The notes under the pieces are model-generated. The model made no database searches, had not been told where the DNA came from, and worked only from the letters and a program-made list of their open reading frames with translations. From NCBI GenBank assembly GCA_009760855.2, contig WPIO01000017.1, positions 372,001 through 436,000 on the forward strand: a stretch of DNA of 64,000 nt, in the 5' to 3' direction. This document shows positions 27,323 through 38,950 of the stretch, one piece after another. The number at the start of each line of letters is the position of its first letter. The stretch's first letter is position 1. The DNA comes from Cristatella mucedo (taxonomy: Eukaryota > Bryozoa > Phylactolaemata > Cristatellidae). The position numbers and the translations under genes were made by a program.

Positions 27323-27445
27323 AGAGATGAAGTTTGTTTGCTGGTGTATGCATCCAAAAGCAGCTTAGGTTTGGAGTGTGCTACAGAAAACTCTTATTAG
27401 CACCCACCTAGTCCCTCTGGCTTTTTGACGTTACAGACTGGTATG

Positions 27446-28177
27446 CATTAACTGTCTGCAATTTTATCTGGATGCTTAGTTTGTTTACCGAGATAGCCAG
27501 CTGCTTGAAAGCCATCTATGACAGGGCTGACTCTATAATCATGGTAATCAACTTTTTAAGTTCGTATGGTCGAATTCGTGTGTCAAAATATAGAAATTCG
27601 AAGTTTCATCTTTATTGCTATTAATCACTGCTAGCCTATTTATCTGTTATTTAAATGTACACAGTTACTACGACTCTTGCCCAATTGAAGTGTATGTCAC
27701 GCCTTTGCATGGATGGAGCTCGGACAACAGCTTTAGCTTTAGGCCATACAATCGTAATGCCGTTCTCTTACCTAACCAGGCATGCCTCTCCTTGAAGCTT
27801 CAAGTCATCTACAAACGTCAGTGAACTTGACAGGAAGTGGGGTGGCTTAGCGACTCGTAGTTGCTCATTATTTAGTACGAGGACATTCTGGAACTTAAAG
27901 TAGGGTGCAAGCATTTACCTGCACATATTGAGCAGTGACACTTCAGGCTTCTGCAGTGATGCTGCTCGGAGCTGCATGCAGACGTGTAAACTTTTGTGGA
28001 CATAATGCCAGTTGCTGTCCTCTGTACGTTGTATCTTCCACTTTCTCTAATTCTTTTCTTTATTTTGTCCTCTTGCATCGTTTGCTATACTCAATTTCAG
28101 TCCTTAGTATACGTTTCTCTTACCACTAGCCCTCTGTTTGTCTCTGTAATATCCGTCTATGTCTGCACTAACCTGCA

Positions 28178-28234
<57 letters not shown>

Positions 28235-28369
28235 ATGTGCTCGTGCACATATTTGCATGCACTTCTGCATGTCTGATTCTTGAGTTTTACTGGTTTTTGC
28301 TTGGCCCTAAAGCTTTTTCTTAGCTGCATGTTGCAAATGATGCTTTTTGTAATCCGCTGGCCACATATT
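27446..28369. other. Unassigned, with (TG)n microsatellite
   Basis: (TG)n occupies 28182-28232. No recognised gene. Confidence 0.5.
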
Positions 28370-28770
28370 CTTTGCCTGAGCTTGGTGTCCTCATGTCTTC
28401 TATGGACAATTAATTAGCTGACCCATTTCCTATGACTAAATACCACTTGCCACAGAAACCTATGCACTGCAGGTTCTATAATATATAATATGAAGCTCAC
28501 TTCAACCAGTCTTTAGCAACGACATCTTCTCTCGTGCTGCCGACAGTGGCACCTCCTCTCCAGCCGTCCGGAGATGCTACTTCCATGCTACTCACTTCCT
28601 CGAATACCCTCCTGACTCAGCTATGCTTAGCACTATCTCTTTGCTGTGTGAGGTTAATTCTATTGGCTAGCATATACTCACCAAAAGCTTCTTAGGCTTC
28701 GAGTGTGCTATAGAAAAACTCCCAGAGTAAAACCCACTTAGTCCTTGTAGCTTTGTGAAATTCCTGCATG
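28370..28770 (+). mobile_element. LINE B 3' end, diverged
   Basis: Aligns with other LINE B copies: TTCTCTCGTGCTGCCGACAG, CCATGCTACTCACTTCCTCG, CTTCTTAGGCTTCGAGTGTG, then the terminal cacttagtcc...ctttgtg block. Confidence 0.75.
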
Positions 28771-29607
28771 AGATCAATTGCATTACTGTACATTAATAGC
28801 AAAGCAGGCAAATCATCGATCACGATCGGTCACGGTCGACTCGTCTCAGCCCTCAGTTTTGCAACCAGATAGCTGGTGACCTTTCTTTAATGTCACCACC
28901 ATATTACTCGGCCTCTTTCGTGTGCCCTAGCAGTGCAGAACTCAGTTGAAGACCAGATCAAGCTTAGAATAGCAGGATTGATTGCTTGCTGATTAGATGA
29001 GCTTCTTCATGCTGGACGGCACCATTCGGCACAATCTATCGTGGCAGAAGATTTTCTGGAGCGAAATTCACAGTCGGAGGCCCACAGAGCAAAATCTTCT
29101 ATCACATATCATCTTCAAATGAAAGAAGGGTGCGGCCATCATTTTATTCTGAAATGACCTGAGGTTGTGAAAAGGCTGGAAGTCGTGGGGCGTTTCAGCT
29201 AGGTATGACGAAACCGAGCTGCGTGTGGCAGGCCTATTGAGAGCTTTGGCGAGTATCCTCTGTTCGATCGGAAATTATCGAAACTCTTCCATCAACTGAG
29301 AGAAGTTCTAAATTTCTTGATTTTAGAATTCCAGGTAGCGGCCGTGTTCAGAACTAACTCTGGCGTGTTGGAATTTTTGGTAGCCTTGCTAAGAGAGCAA
29401 ACGTTGTAGTCGCCCAGCCACGACAGTCAGGGAGCTAGTAAGATTCCCAGTGAGCCATAATGGTTGGTAATCCCTTACTCTGTAATGAGAATGAATGTGG
29501 TCAGTGGTCGTGCAAGAAACCAGACTTCCGATTAAAGTAAACACAATCATTAATCATCGGAGATACACGCACGCGCGAGGCGACCACCAGGCAGAAGCAA
29601 CACTCAC
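28771..29607. other. Unassigned stretch
   Basis: No recognised gene. The block near 29086-29165 (gagcaaaatcttct...) loosely resembles one near 30513-30600, so both may be copies of an unknown element. Confidence 0.4.
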
Positions 29608-29783
29608 AGAACTGCCAGGAAGACGCTGTCGATGCCGATGAAGCAGAGCGTAAAAATGCCGGGCCCGAGCAGGCCCACTCCGGTCACGGGCGCCGAGCGA
29701 ACAGCACCGACCAGCGCCGCTGCACGATGAGCGAGTCGGCAAGGTGGCCACTTGCTGCAACGATGGGCAGCATCCAGATTTTG
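29608..29783 (-). pseudogene. Orphan SLC17-like (MFS anion transporter) exon with a frameshift
   Basis: On the minus strand, after an AG acceptor at 29785-29784, one frame reads KIWMLPIVAASGHLADSLI followed by VQRRWSV, and an adjacent frame reads VRSAPVTGVGLLGPGIF followed by TLCFIGIDSVFLAVL. It ends at donor GTGAGTG. SLC17 transporters have this layout: a membrane segment ending SG.LADSLI, a VRK motif, then a GLLGPGIF helix. The two halves are out of frame by one base near 29700-29710, so as sequenced the exon is broken. No neighbouring transporter exon is visible. A sequencing error or a retained pseudogene fragment would both explain it. Confidence 0.5.
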
Positions 29784-30194
29784 CTGCCGACGTGACCACT
29801 TCACCGATTAACAGCCCCAAGTCCTTGATTTCGGCGGCTAATTTAGCGTTTCCGTTGGGCAGCAGCTACATATTATCATTGGTTCAATTGATGACATCCG
29901 GGAGCTTTTTCCTGCAAGCAGCATTCAGCTTGTTGACGCCTCCTCCATAGACTATATTGAAGGTTGCAATTACAAATATTATTGGACTACATCCGGATAG
30001 AAGCGACTGCTAACACAAGACACTGCACTGCAGGCCTTAGGAACCTGCTTTCGAGGCACCTGGAGGTAGATGGAGAACATCGGGACCAGGAGCATTATTA
30101 ATATGTGATAGATTGGCTAGATGAGACCTAAGGTCACACAATATGGACTGGACTCGGTCAGACAGATACAATGTCTGTCTCGTGTAATTTAATC
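29784..30194. other. Unassigned stretch
   Basis: Nothing recognised. Any upstream transporter exon would lie on this side, but none is apparent. Confidence 0.4.
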
Positions 30195-30300
30195 CAATGC
30201 AATGCAATGACATTTAATGTATCTCGGTTTGTAACTTCATAAAGTCACCGGAGCTAAGTGGGTGTTATGCTGGAAAAAGTTCTACAGCCAACTTAAAGCC
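30195..30300 (-). mobile_element. LINE B 3' tail
   Basis: Reverse complement of the LINE B end (gtaacttcataaagtcaccg, then gtgggtgttatgctggaaaa) with a (CAATG)n-like pentamer tail at 30192-30210. Confidence 0.75.
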
Positions 30301-30899
30301 CTGGCGCTTTTAAGCGCGTTTATGTAACAAGCAGACTTGATCTCCAGCAAAAAAGAAACAGTGAGACGCATAGCTGAGTCAGAAGGGCAGTTAAGGAAGT
30401 GAATAAAATGGAATTTGGAGCTCGGGTCGGCTGGATAGAATGTGCCTCATTCGACAGCAGGAAACGTCATTGCCTTAGAGTGACGGAAGTTAGGTAAACG
30501 ATATAGTATCCACCGAGCAAAATCTGCTGTCACCAACGGTATTTAAGTGAAGAAATGGAATAGGTATTTTATTATCAATAGAGGATCTGAGCGCCGACGT
30601 TTATTCGCAGTTCTTTCAGCTGCGATTGACAGCAAGTAATGCTGCCGGCAAATCGAGGAGATCTAAGGTCGTGACGTTCGAGCTATCATTATTTCTGAGG
30701 TCGTTTACCGTGCCCAAAACGAGGTTATGGAAGAAAGCTGGCGTTTAAAGGCCAAACTGAATTTCCCGATGGTTCATTGGTATTTCTTTGCTCCACGCTA
30801 GTGATCAATTCATTCCAAAATGTTTGCCAAAAAGGAGAAGTAAGACCGGGTGATATTGTCCGGTTCCTAAAGCCAAGTGTACACTGTTTATTCAAAACG
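30301..30899. other. Unassigned stretch
   Basis: No recognised feature. Confidence 0.4.
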
Positions 30900-31312
30900 A
30901 CAAACTGGCAGACCGTACAGGGGCATCTCATGTTTTATTTCTATCCGTGTTCTGTCGGCAGTCCGATAAGCCCCTTCGTCACAAAAGTCACCGGTCCTAC
31001 TTAAATTTTCCTACATGTCATTCCTATTCACATCCGAAAAAGCACAGCATGTGTATTCTGGTAACCCGAGTTAATCGTACCCTGCCAACGAGAACTTTCT
31101 CGGTACGTGTCTTCCAGTCTTGGCCCAAAAGGGGAATCGAGTTGCACGTTGTTCTTCCACAATACAAGAGGGATTTTGTTACGTCCTTTACGAAAGTGAA
31201 GCGTGCTTTCGTTTTTTTAATCAGCAGACCCTTTAAGGGATCGTGCTTCTCAAAGGCATTTCAACGTTTAGAAGTGATCTGGTTTTATATGAGAGCCCTG
31301 GATAACATTTAA
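30900..31312 (+). mobile_element. Possible decayed LINE C-terminus
   Basis: The frame contains TRTFSVRVFQSWPK, then YKRDFVTSFTKVKRAFVFLI, which resembles the LINE pattern RAFSSYAPKAWNSLP...LTTFKRNLKTHLF at the same spacing. No 3' hairpin follows, so the assignment is tentative. Confidence 0.35.
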
Positions 31313-31494
31313 AGCCTCAATGCAGACCGCCAAGCCCACATTGCAAAGAGACTGCTGAGATTTCTTGATGTCAATGATGTTGTTATTGACGATAAACAAA
31401 CTGGGATCCGAGCACCCGAGGGATCAGATCATATATTGCTTATGGCAAGGATCTTGAGGGCGCAGCAACATAAACTAAAATATTAATAATGGAA

Positions 31495-32640
31495 TAATAT
31501 TTGGTAGTTTTATAGCACCCTAAGAGAACAAAATCTCTACCTAGACGCTTTACTGCTCGCTGCAACAGAAGAAATAACCAATGGCTAAGGGCGTGCATAG
31601 ATAGTATCGTGCTTAGGCAAGCGTGAAAAAGCATTCTAATAACACACTTTGGATAGCATGCAAAAACACAAGAAGAAACGCAGGCCACTCGTTAAGCACC
31701 CAAAAGCGGGAAGGAACAACAGAGAAGTCGATTGGACAAAAACGAATGGAAAGCTGAGCGTAACAAGTGCGCCTTTAGCTGAGACTGAAGTGATGCAAAG
31801 TCAATGCAAGTGGTGAGATAGGCCAGAAGTAGATTTCCGACTTTCGGTGCATACGAACTGAAAGCCCGATAAAAATTCTATTTAGAGGAAGTAGTGACGA
31901 GATGACCGGATGCCGAGTAGCTGGTGGACGAGAGCGTACTAAGGAGGTCAGATAGGTAGGTTGGTGCGAGCGAGTGAAGACTCTAATCAGGCGCGTCACA
32001 TAAGCGATGGGCTCGAGCCCACGACCTCGGCCAGACCTTGACTGGAAGCCGAGTAGCTGGTGGGCAAGAGCGCACGCGAGCAGCAAAGAAGTCGGATAGG
32101 TGCAGGCTGGTGCAAGCGACATGAAGCAACCTGCAGGCCAGGAAAGAGAATCTTTTACTCAATTCATCACTTGACAGCGAGCCAGCAAAGCTGACGCATA
32201 AGTGGTGTGATGTGGCAGTTACACTGTTGACGGCAGAATAGACGTTCTGCTGAGTTTTACTCAAGTTTCGTACTATTATCCGCCCAGTTCAGACAGATCC
32301 TAAATAAAGGGAAGTACAGTAATCTAGAGGTCATGCCAAAGCTTACATGAACTAGTGGGGCTGCTGTACCTTTGTCTGGGCAGGCCCAGATTTTGGCGAT
32401 TTTCCTTAGCACATAGAAGGCTGACTGAGCAATGGAGACAATGCGATCATCTAATGACTAGCAGTTTCTTTATAGCATTCCCAGATTTAGAGCAGACGTC
32501 ACTAGAGTGATGCTGGTGATGCGCGTGGTGAGCCAATCCTGAGGGTGAGGCCTATTAACTTGATCGTGTAACCGGGCAATTATTAGGTTGGCCTTAACGT
32601 CGTAGAGCTTCAGGGAGTTAGTGGCCATCTAAGTACGAAT
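31495..32640 (-). mobile_element. LINE C copy with SINE1 fragment inside
   Basis: The minus-strand 3' end (tagcaccctaagagaac) starts near 31510. RT C-terminal relics follow to about 32270, and the thumb region (from the WMATNFLKL-like segment) lies near 32450-32640. A SINE1 fragment sits at 31975-32045. Confidence 0.65.
31975..32045 (-). mobile_element. SINE1 fragment inside LINE C
   Basis: Minus strand: CAAGGTCTGGCCGAGGTCGT, GGGCTCGAGCCC, then the start of the tail. Similar LINE C sequence of about 70 bases lies on both sides (31905-31972 and 32046-32115). Confidence 0.6.
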
Positions 32641-32970
32641 GTTATTGATAATAATAATAACAAATTTCAGTAGCTACTTGAGAGAACTTAATCGCTTTCT
32701 AAGCACTTTACACGTGCTGTAATGGAAGCATGATCGAATGGTTATTGAGAGCGTGCTCAACGTCAAAAAATGATGCTGACTGCAAGCGAATTAAGTGAGT
32801 CGGATGCGGGGCAAAGCTTTGAAGGGTCGTAAGAAAGGTGTGCTGAGTGTCACCAGCTTAGAAATAAAAGCCGTGGTTTTCTTTCTATATCTTTTGGCGA
32901 CGTCGGCCAGAGGGAAAGTACAGATTTTGAAAATAAGTTAGCCTAAGATGGTACCCTGAGATACTGTACT
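32641..32970 (-). mobile_element. LINE A-type 3' end and RT fragment
   Basis: (AAT)n tail at 32651-32664, then the terminal hairpin region (tacttgagagaacttaatcg). A palm relic near 32870-32960 (taccctgagatactgtact, degraded VPQG/SVLG box) implies an internal deletion. Confidence 0.65.
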
Positions 32971-33271
32971 TGTACTTTTATTAAGGGCTCACCAAAGGAC
33001 AGAAATGTAGAATTATTGCTATGGCGCTGATAAGCGAGTCTGCTCTTGCAAGCGTCCTAGGCTATCGCAACATCGGAGGATGCTATATGTCTTCGTGAAT
33101 GAGAGTAGGACGTATGAAGGAGGTATGGCTGGCCACAACTGTCATAAGCAGAGTCGTCATCAGGCACAGAATACGAATCTATTCAAATGAAGCGTCTGTG
33201 ATAAGCAACTGGCTGTATAGGCCAGTGAGTCTTGAGCGACGAGTGCAACTCAACCGCCGTATGGGGCCGCT

Positions 33272-33390
33272 ATCTAATGTATCTCCGTCAGTAACTCCAC
33301 AAAGTCATAAAGACCATGTGGGTGTTACGCAGGAGAGTTTTGTATAGCGCACTCACAGCCTAAGCGGCTTTCGGTACGAAATCTAACCAA
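33272..33390 (-). mobile_element. LINE B 3' tail, well conserved
   Basis: Matches the LINE B end (aatgtatctccgtcagtaac, gggtgttacgcaggagagtt, gcactcacagcctaagcggc). 5' truncated. Confidence 0.85.
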
Positions 33391-33601
33391 ACGACGTCAA
33401 CCCACTGGAATCGGCTGCCTCGTTCTGCACTCCTGTATGCCTGCTTACCTCTGCTAGCTGCCAACCCCGCCTATCGCCACGACCGGCGCCATAGCCGCTC
33501 ACTTCAGACTTTCTGTCTGTCTTTCGGCCAGAACCAATGCTGCCTTCTCATGTTCCTTCGCCTTTTGGAGCTGAAAGGACGACCATAAATAAACGTATAC
33601 A

Positions 33602-33740
33602 TGTAATTCATTTATGCAGCACCCTAAAATAAGCTAATCTTTTTTCAGGAGGTTCGCGTATGCCACGTGGCTCGAGCCCACGACCTCGGCCAGAAGTTGG
33701 TCGAGGCGATCACATTAACCACTCGGCCAAACCAGCGGGC
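33602..33740 (-). mobile_element. SINE1 copy
   Basis: Minus-strand head GGTTTGGCCGAGTGGTTAAT, CTGGCCGAGGTCGTGGGCTC, and tail with degraded hairpin and ATGAATTACA end. Confidence 0.8.
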
Positions 33741-35860
33741 GACCAGTCGGCGAACCTACTCCCTACCTACTCGAAAGCCACGTGAATTTGTCAGCAACTT
33801 TAATGCGCATAAGCTCTCCGTTCGCTCCGTCTTTTGTTACACGTTCTCGTACTACTCTTACTTGCGGGGCTGTGGGATTTACTCTTGCTAAACGCGTGCG
33901 AGCTTGCTGGAGTCGGCTAAACGTACGGCTCGTCTAAACTCCACGATGCCCGAGTTGGACCGACGCAGCCCAACTTGTCCGGCCCAGGGGGTTTTCGTCC
34001 ATAGTATTCGCCCCTAAAGAGCTCAGGAATTGCTCGCTGGAGCCCTCGGTCCACTGTGGTCTCTGGATAGTGTAGATCGCATGTTTCTAGTACCGGACCA
34101 GCAAGCTACTGCAGCCGCCAGAAGCCGTCTGCAATGGGTGTATCGCTGCTATCTCATGACAAGAGCAGTGTCTACAGCGACAACAACACGGTCCGGCCTT
34201 TTTGCGACTGCGTTTGTCATTTGGCTTATCCGTCTCGTTAATGAGCTTCTGACTCGCATACACCCATCCTTGGGCGTTTGCGAGGAATACTCGCACGCGA
34301 TAGGGCGCGGCAGGGAGGTGAGGGGGCGTATGTAGAGGGAGGCAGGGCCTACCACTGCGAGATGCTCCAAACGCCACGTGGTCTCCCCCATACGCCCCTC
34401 GCAGCCTGGTAGGTCAAGGTTGACGTTCCTGTCTGGCGGTGCCTTGGGTTTGCCGCTGCTCGTGCCGTCCAGCTGGATTGGTGAAGACCAGCAGTATTTA
34501 TTGTAAAAGCCAGGCGTCTCGTCGACGGTGTGACGTCACGCAGGCGCTTCGCGGAATCGGTTTATGCTGCCCGGGAAAACCTGTGAGCGCTGACGTTCGT
34601 GGACGGTTGACGGCTCTTACCGTGGAAGCATCCAATCTGTAAGAATTTCTTTCTGAACTTTGCTGTCTGCTTGGCCTTGGTCGCCGTGTCGTTGAAGGGC
34701 GCCGATAGATGCCGACTCGAAATCGTGGCGGCGTCTTGTCGGCGTGACTTGCACGTCCACCTTTCGCCCCTGGTAGCAGCGTACGCCTGTAGTCAGTCGT
34801 AGCCTAAGCGCCCGGGTCTAACAAGCGAAAGTCGTTTTAGCATCTTAAGGGCAGCCGTTTTGGGCTCAGTCGCTTTCGCTGTGGAGCCCATGGTGAAACT
34901 TAGTGTATCGTCGTCCATGGGCAGCTCGTCTGTTTCTGAACGCGAGCTGTGCAGCCTGCTAAGTACTCGAGTGACGGCATTCTGTCTAAAGTATTTAGCT
35001 GAATCGAGCTCTTTTATCCTGGCATATATTCTTCAGAAGCAGTAGCAAGGTGCATGTTCGTACTAAACCTTGGTAGATTTTTTGTGTTGGTTGTCTCGCA
35101 TGGCAGTAATCGCTTTTTGTACCCGCATGAGCTCTAGCGATATGTAAGCCATAGCAGTTCATTTTGGATTCGACTTTAATGGATGCGGCGTAGTGTCCGT
35201 GCGTTATGAGTAGCTTATTTTAGTTTAGCTATTTGTTCAAAGCCTACTGTTTAGCTCCCGAATTTGAAAGCCATATTTAGCCCCTTGGTCTTAGCCCGAG
35301 GGAAAGGTGCGCTCGAACTTCACAACCCAGTTCGTGGATTTACGTCGTGAAACTAGCGATTCTTTCTTACCCACTGCCTGCGGTGTGTTAGCCCTCAACG
35401 CTCGTCTGCTGCTAGATAAATGAGGCTTTTAAATCAGCTAGGCTTAACTTTACCAGTGCGATATATCTCCGTCTGGTAATGAAGCTGTTTCGACTAAGTG
35501 ATTGCTATATCGGAGAATTTTCTGTGGTGCTGTGCATGCTTGAGTTGCCTTTGGTGCATTGGAGTAGTGTGCATCTCAAATGCCAATGAAAAATACGAAG
35601 GCTTGCTGAAATAAGAGGACGGCTGATCCATTATGCTTTAAATAAGTAGCAGTGGTAAACGGTTAGAAAGAAACATGTCTGAGTCTGTAGCAGGAGAACT
35701 TGCATGCATTGATATTGAGCTAGCAACGTGTGTAAAAGTGAGCTGTGTAGTCGTGAACCTCCACAGTGAAGTGCCAGCATTGTCTAAGTAGAAAAGGGCA
35801 GGTAGTGTATTGCCCTGAGGACGAGAGGGAACGGGCAGGCTGACAGTCAGTGGTGGACCT
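33741..35860. promoter_or_regulatory. CpG-rich unique region, possible promoter for downstream plus-strand transcription
   Basis: 33890-34900 is unusually GC- and CpG-rich and free of recognised repeats, and it holds a perfect CRE (34531-34538). A 51-codon frame from ATG at 34890 (MVKLSVSSSMGSSSVSEREL) has no recognised family. The region could be the promoter and 5' non-coding exon of the phosphatase gene at 40931. That is inference from position and composition only. Confidence 0.3.
34531..34538. promoter_or_regulatory. CRE octamer in CpG-rich region
   Basis: TGACGTCA in the context GTGTGACGTCACGC, the most promoter-like setting among the four octamers seen in this window. Confidence 0.4.
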
Positions 35861-35886
35861 GTTATGTAATGTAATGTAATGTCAGC

Positions 35887-36650
35887 TCCTCAGTCGAATC
35901 TGCCTACTTTCAGCTACATAACATTGCTAAAATTCGGGCTTGTGTAGATAAGGATACCACGTCCAAATTTGTCCATGCATTCGTGACATCTCGTCTCGAC
36001 TTCTGCAACTCACTGCTTACTGGCCTCCCAGCATGTGCGATTGCAGCTGGTGCAAAACTCAGCAGCTAGGCTTGACTGTCGTGAGCATCGAAGTTGCCAC
36101 GTTACACCACTTCTCGCCGACCTGCACTGGCTACCAGTCAAGCAATGGATTGACTTCAAGGTTTTGTTGCTCACTTTGAGGTCACTTCATTCTTTGGCTC
36201 CAGCCTATCTGTCAGATATACTCCCCCATCAGGCCAAGTATCGTACCACCCGCTTTTTGTAATCCAACAGTCTACAAATACCTCGTACAAACCTCAAATC
36301 CTTAGGAGACCATGCATTTAGTTCGTATGCTCCCAAAGCCTGGAACTCCCTCCCGACCTGCGTCAGAACATCCCCTGACCTGACCACATTTAAAAGGAAC
36401 TTTGAAACGCACCTATTTAGGACAGCATTTAGTGGGTCCCTGTGATTCGTCCTTCACCTGCTCATGCATGCTGACACTGTGCATGCTGCCACTAACCATG
36501 TTATTCATTTTGCTTGTTTATCAAGCATGATTTTACTCACCATTCAATTGCATTTCCCTTTGCAGCAAATGTAAAGCCCCTAGAGAGAGATTGAGTTCTC
36601 CGAGGACGCTTTATCAAGCGCATTACCATTATTATTATTATTATTACTGT
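35887..36650 (+). mobile_element. LINE A copy
   Basis: Starts at the QLHNIAK segment, spans the RT C-terminal region and 3' UTR, and ends in the hairpin and (ATT)n. An 8-base deletion (near 36041, relative to other copies) and stops break the frame. It is preceded by (TGTAA)n at 35862-35884, which resembles a LINE B tail. Confidence 0.85.
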
Positions 36651-37329
36651 AAGCATGTATTCGTTCAGCTCGGAACTTCAAATTTCCCTTTAAGATGAGT
36701 GGTTGCAATTCCGCAGGGAACTGCTAAGTTTTATGGAAAACAAAAGGACGGTCGACCAGAGGCCGTCGACATGCAATGTGCTGAAAAAATGAATACTTTG
36801 GCTTACTTAACGGAAGTTTCACTTGCGAGGCCTCATAGCAACCGGCACCGAGTGCCTTCACAATAGCCTGTAGTGCTTGATCGACGAATGACTTGTATCT
36901 ACTACACAAGACTGGAGTCCTTATCTCCAGCATGGACCATGGACCACGGAAGGTTGCATACAGAAAAGTTGTGTATGCCTGCTTCAAGTTTTCTAGAAGT
37001 GTGATGGATGCAATTTAAAAATGTTTTGGTTTGAAAGTGATCGAAAGTTGCACAGCACCAGCTCTTACCAATAGTTTATAGCAGTTGCTTCTCGAGCTTC
37101 TTTACAAGAGATGCACCTCATTCGATCATGCAGCATCCACCAAGTTCAAACCGTGGCTACTAGACATAGCTTTCGTTCGTAAGTAGCTTGTCAGGAATGG
37201 CTCTCGTACCAAGGAAAATGCAGGGTGCCAGAACCAGGGTTGTGAGGATATCAATATTTAATGAATAAACGAGATCATTATTTAAATCGATTAAGCAAAA
37301 TGTGTGCTCCATCGCAAAATGTTAATTAC
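36651..37329. other. Unassigned stretch
   Basis: Nothing recognised. The minus-strand frame 36724-36987 has no family match that I know. Confidence 0.4.
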
Positions 37330-38335
37330 GATCTTGATAATAATACTAATTATAACATTAAAAATATTGTTTAGCACCCGAAGAGAACTACATCTAAAAA
37401 GAACTAAAGCAGTCGAGCCTGCCTACTTTCACCTAGGTAACAATGAAAAAATTCGAGCTTGCTTTAATAAGGATCATAATAAGGATCATAATTATGGTGC
37501 AAGAATTTGTGACAACCTGTATAGACTTCCTTAAATCTCAATTTACAGGTCTTCCTACCCATGCAATAAGGCACTTGTAGCTGATGCACAACTCAGTGGC
37601 TAGGCTTATCTACCATAGACGTCGATAACCATATTAACCACTGCTCACCAATCCTCACTGGCTGCCTATCAATTAGCATAACGAGTTTAAGATTCTGTGG
37701 CTAATCTGTAGGTCCTTCTGTTCTCTTGCCTCGGCCTATCTATCTGAATCGTGTCAGCAACTGCTCTTCTGACTCTTCATAACTCTTATGCCCCAATCGA
37801 TCCTAAAATCTCCCGGAGTCTGTGCCCCTTGGTCGTGTTCTCTCAGAGCTTGGAACTTGCTACCGACTGACATCTCGCCATCTCCAGACTTAACTGCATT
37901 CAAAAGGAAGCTGCAGAACTACCTGTTTCTCAAGTCTTTGATGTGTCCGAGAGCATTGTCCCGAGTGCTTGTTCAATATGAAGTTGCACGCACGATGAAT
38001 AAGGGCCAAAAGCGATTTGCTTTTCTCAAGCTCCCCTGCGAACTTGTCTTTTTACTGAGTGCCTTGACTGCTCACCTATGTATGTTTTAGGCCTTGTTGC
38101 TAACCGAGGGGGTCTTACTAATTTGAAGCCCCGAGTGCCTTCTTGCTTGCTTATGTAGAGTCGTCTAGTTATTATAGTTAGATGCTTTTGCTTGCTTGCC
38201 TGTGCAGCATACCTTCCTTATCATTAACTCTTAGCTATTGCTCTCAGATATCAGTTGTAAAGTGCCTGCCGAGAGATTCAGTTCTCACAGGATGCTATAA
38301 CAAAAGACCCATCATTATTTTTGTTATTATAACTA
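37330..38335 (+). mobile_element. LINE A-related copy, diverged
   Basis: 37360-37400 looks like an opposite-strand LINE tail remnant. 37400-37960 carries the RT C-terminal relics (AYFHLGNNEKIRACF; RAWNLLPTDISPSPDLTAFK). It ends in hairpin AAGTGCC...GGATGCTA and ATT-rich DNA. Confidence 0.75.
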
Positions 38336-38504
38336 TCTTGCTGCACACTTTGCGCTAGCCACTTGGCCTCCGGCATCTTGTTTGTGCACTATGGGCCGTA
38401 AAACTTTCCTGTCAGTTATTACTAAACAGGAGCGATTCTGATTCAACCCACAATACTACGACTAAAGAAAGCCATCCTTCAAAATATCATGTTGCTATAA
38501 GCCT

Positions 38505-38614
38505 CTTAAAAAATTAGTAGCTGATTTAACAGCCTCTTTGTATAGCGACAAAAGAGCCTTTATGGCTATCACCACCGCTTGCAGTGGCGATAAAGGATCG
38601 CCCACCGCAGGATT
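38505..38614 (-). mobile_element. SINE2 tail without head (left arm)
   Basis: Reverse complement of the SINE2 body, cut at the B-box (AATCCTGCGG). It is the mirror of the right-arm SINE2. Confidence 0.85.
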
Positions 38615-38768
38615 AGAGAAAGAAGCATGCTATTTGATTAATATTAAGCACGTGCTAACCTTTGCATTCCCTGGTGGCACGGCAGCAGCTGAATTCTAGA
38701 GTATCTCCAAAAACCACTAAAAGATGTAAAGATTCGTCAGTGAATAACTGGCCCCTACTACAGTGGTG

Positions 38769-38950
38769 AGCCGTAATGGCTCACTAGGTAAGGCGGTTGC
38801 TTTTCACGACCTCGGGGCCGAGGTCGTGAGTTCGAATCCTGCGGTGGGCGATCCTTTATCGCCACTGCAAGCGGTGGTGATAGCCGTAAAGGCTCTTTTG
38901 TCGCTATACAAATAGAGGCTGTTAAATCAGCTACTAATTTTTTAAGAGGC
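38769..38950 (+). mobile_element. SINE2 copy, full length
   Basis: tRNA-like head: GCCGTAATGGCTCACTAGGT (A-box region), the CACGACCTC...GAGGTCGTG arm and a near-perfect B-box AGTTCGAATCC. The body (CCTTTATCGCCACTGCAAGC) and a tail with GGCTGTTAAATCAGC and T-rich end follow. The long variable-type arm suggests a Ser/Leu-class tRNA origin. Confidence 0.9.

Larger units (their letters stand above)
26275..27445 (+). mobile_element. LINE B copy split by a pair of SINE1 insertions
   Basis: 26275-26997 carries RT relics (VPQG box degraded near 26405, then the RSWMLADVHILN segment) and the C-terminal region. 27330-27445 continues the same 3' end (aagcagcttaggtttggagtgtgctacagaaaact). The 26998-27322 interval is SINE sequence. 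Confidence 0.75.

Noticed and set aside
38769-38852. A tRNA gene
   Set aside because: The A- and B-boxes are there, but the body and tail repeat at several loci and no clean cloverleaf acceptor stem forms, so it is a SINE head.
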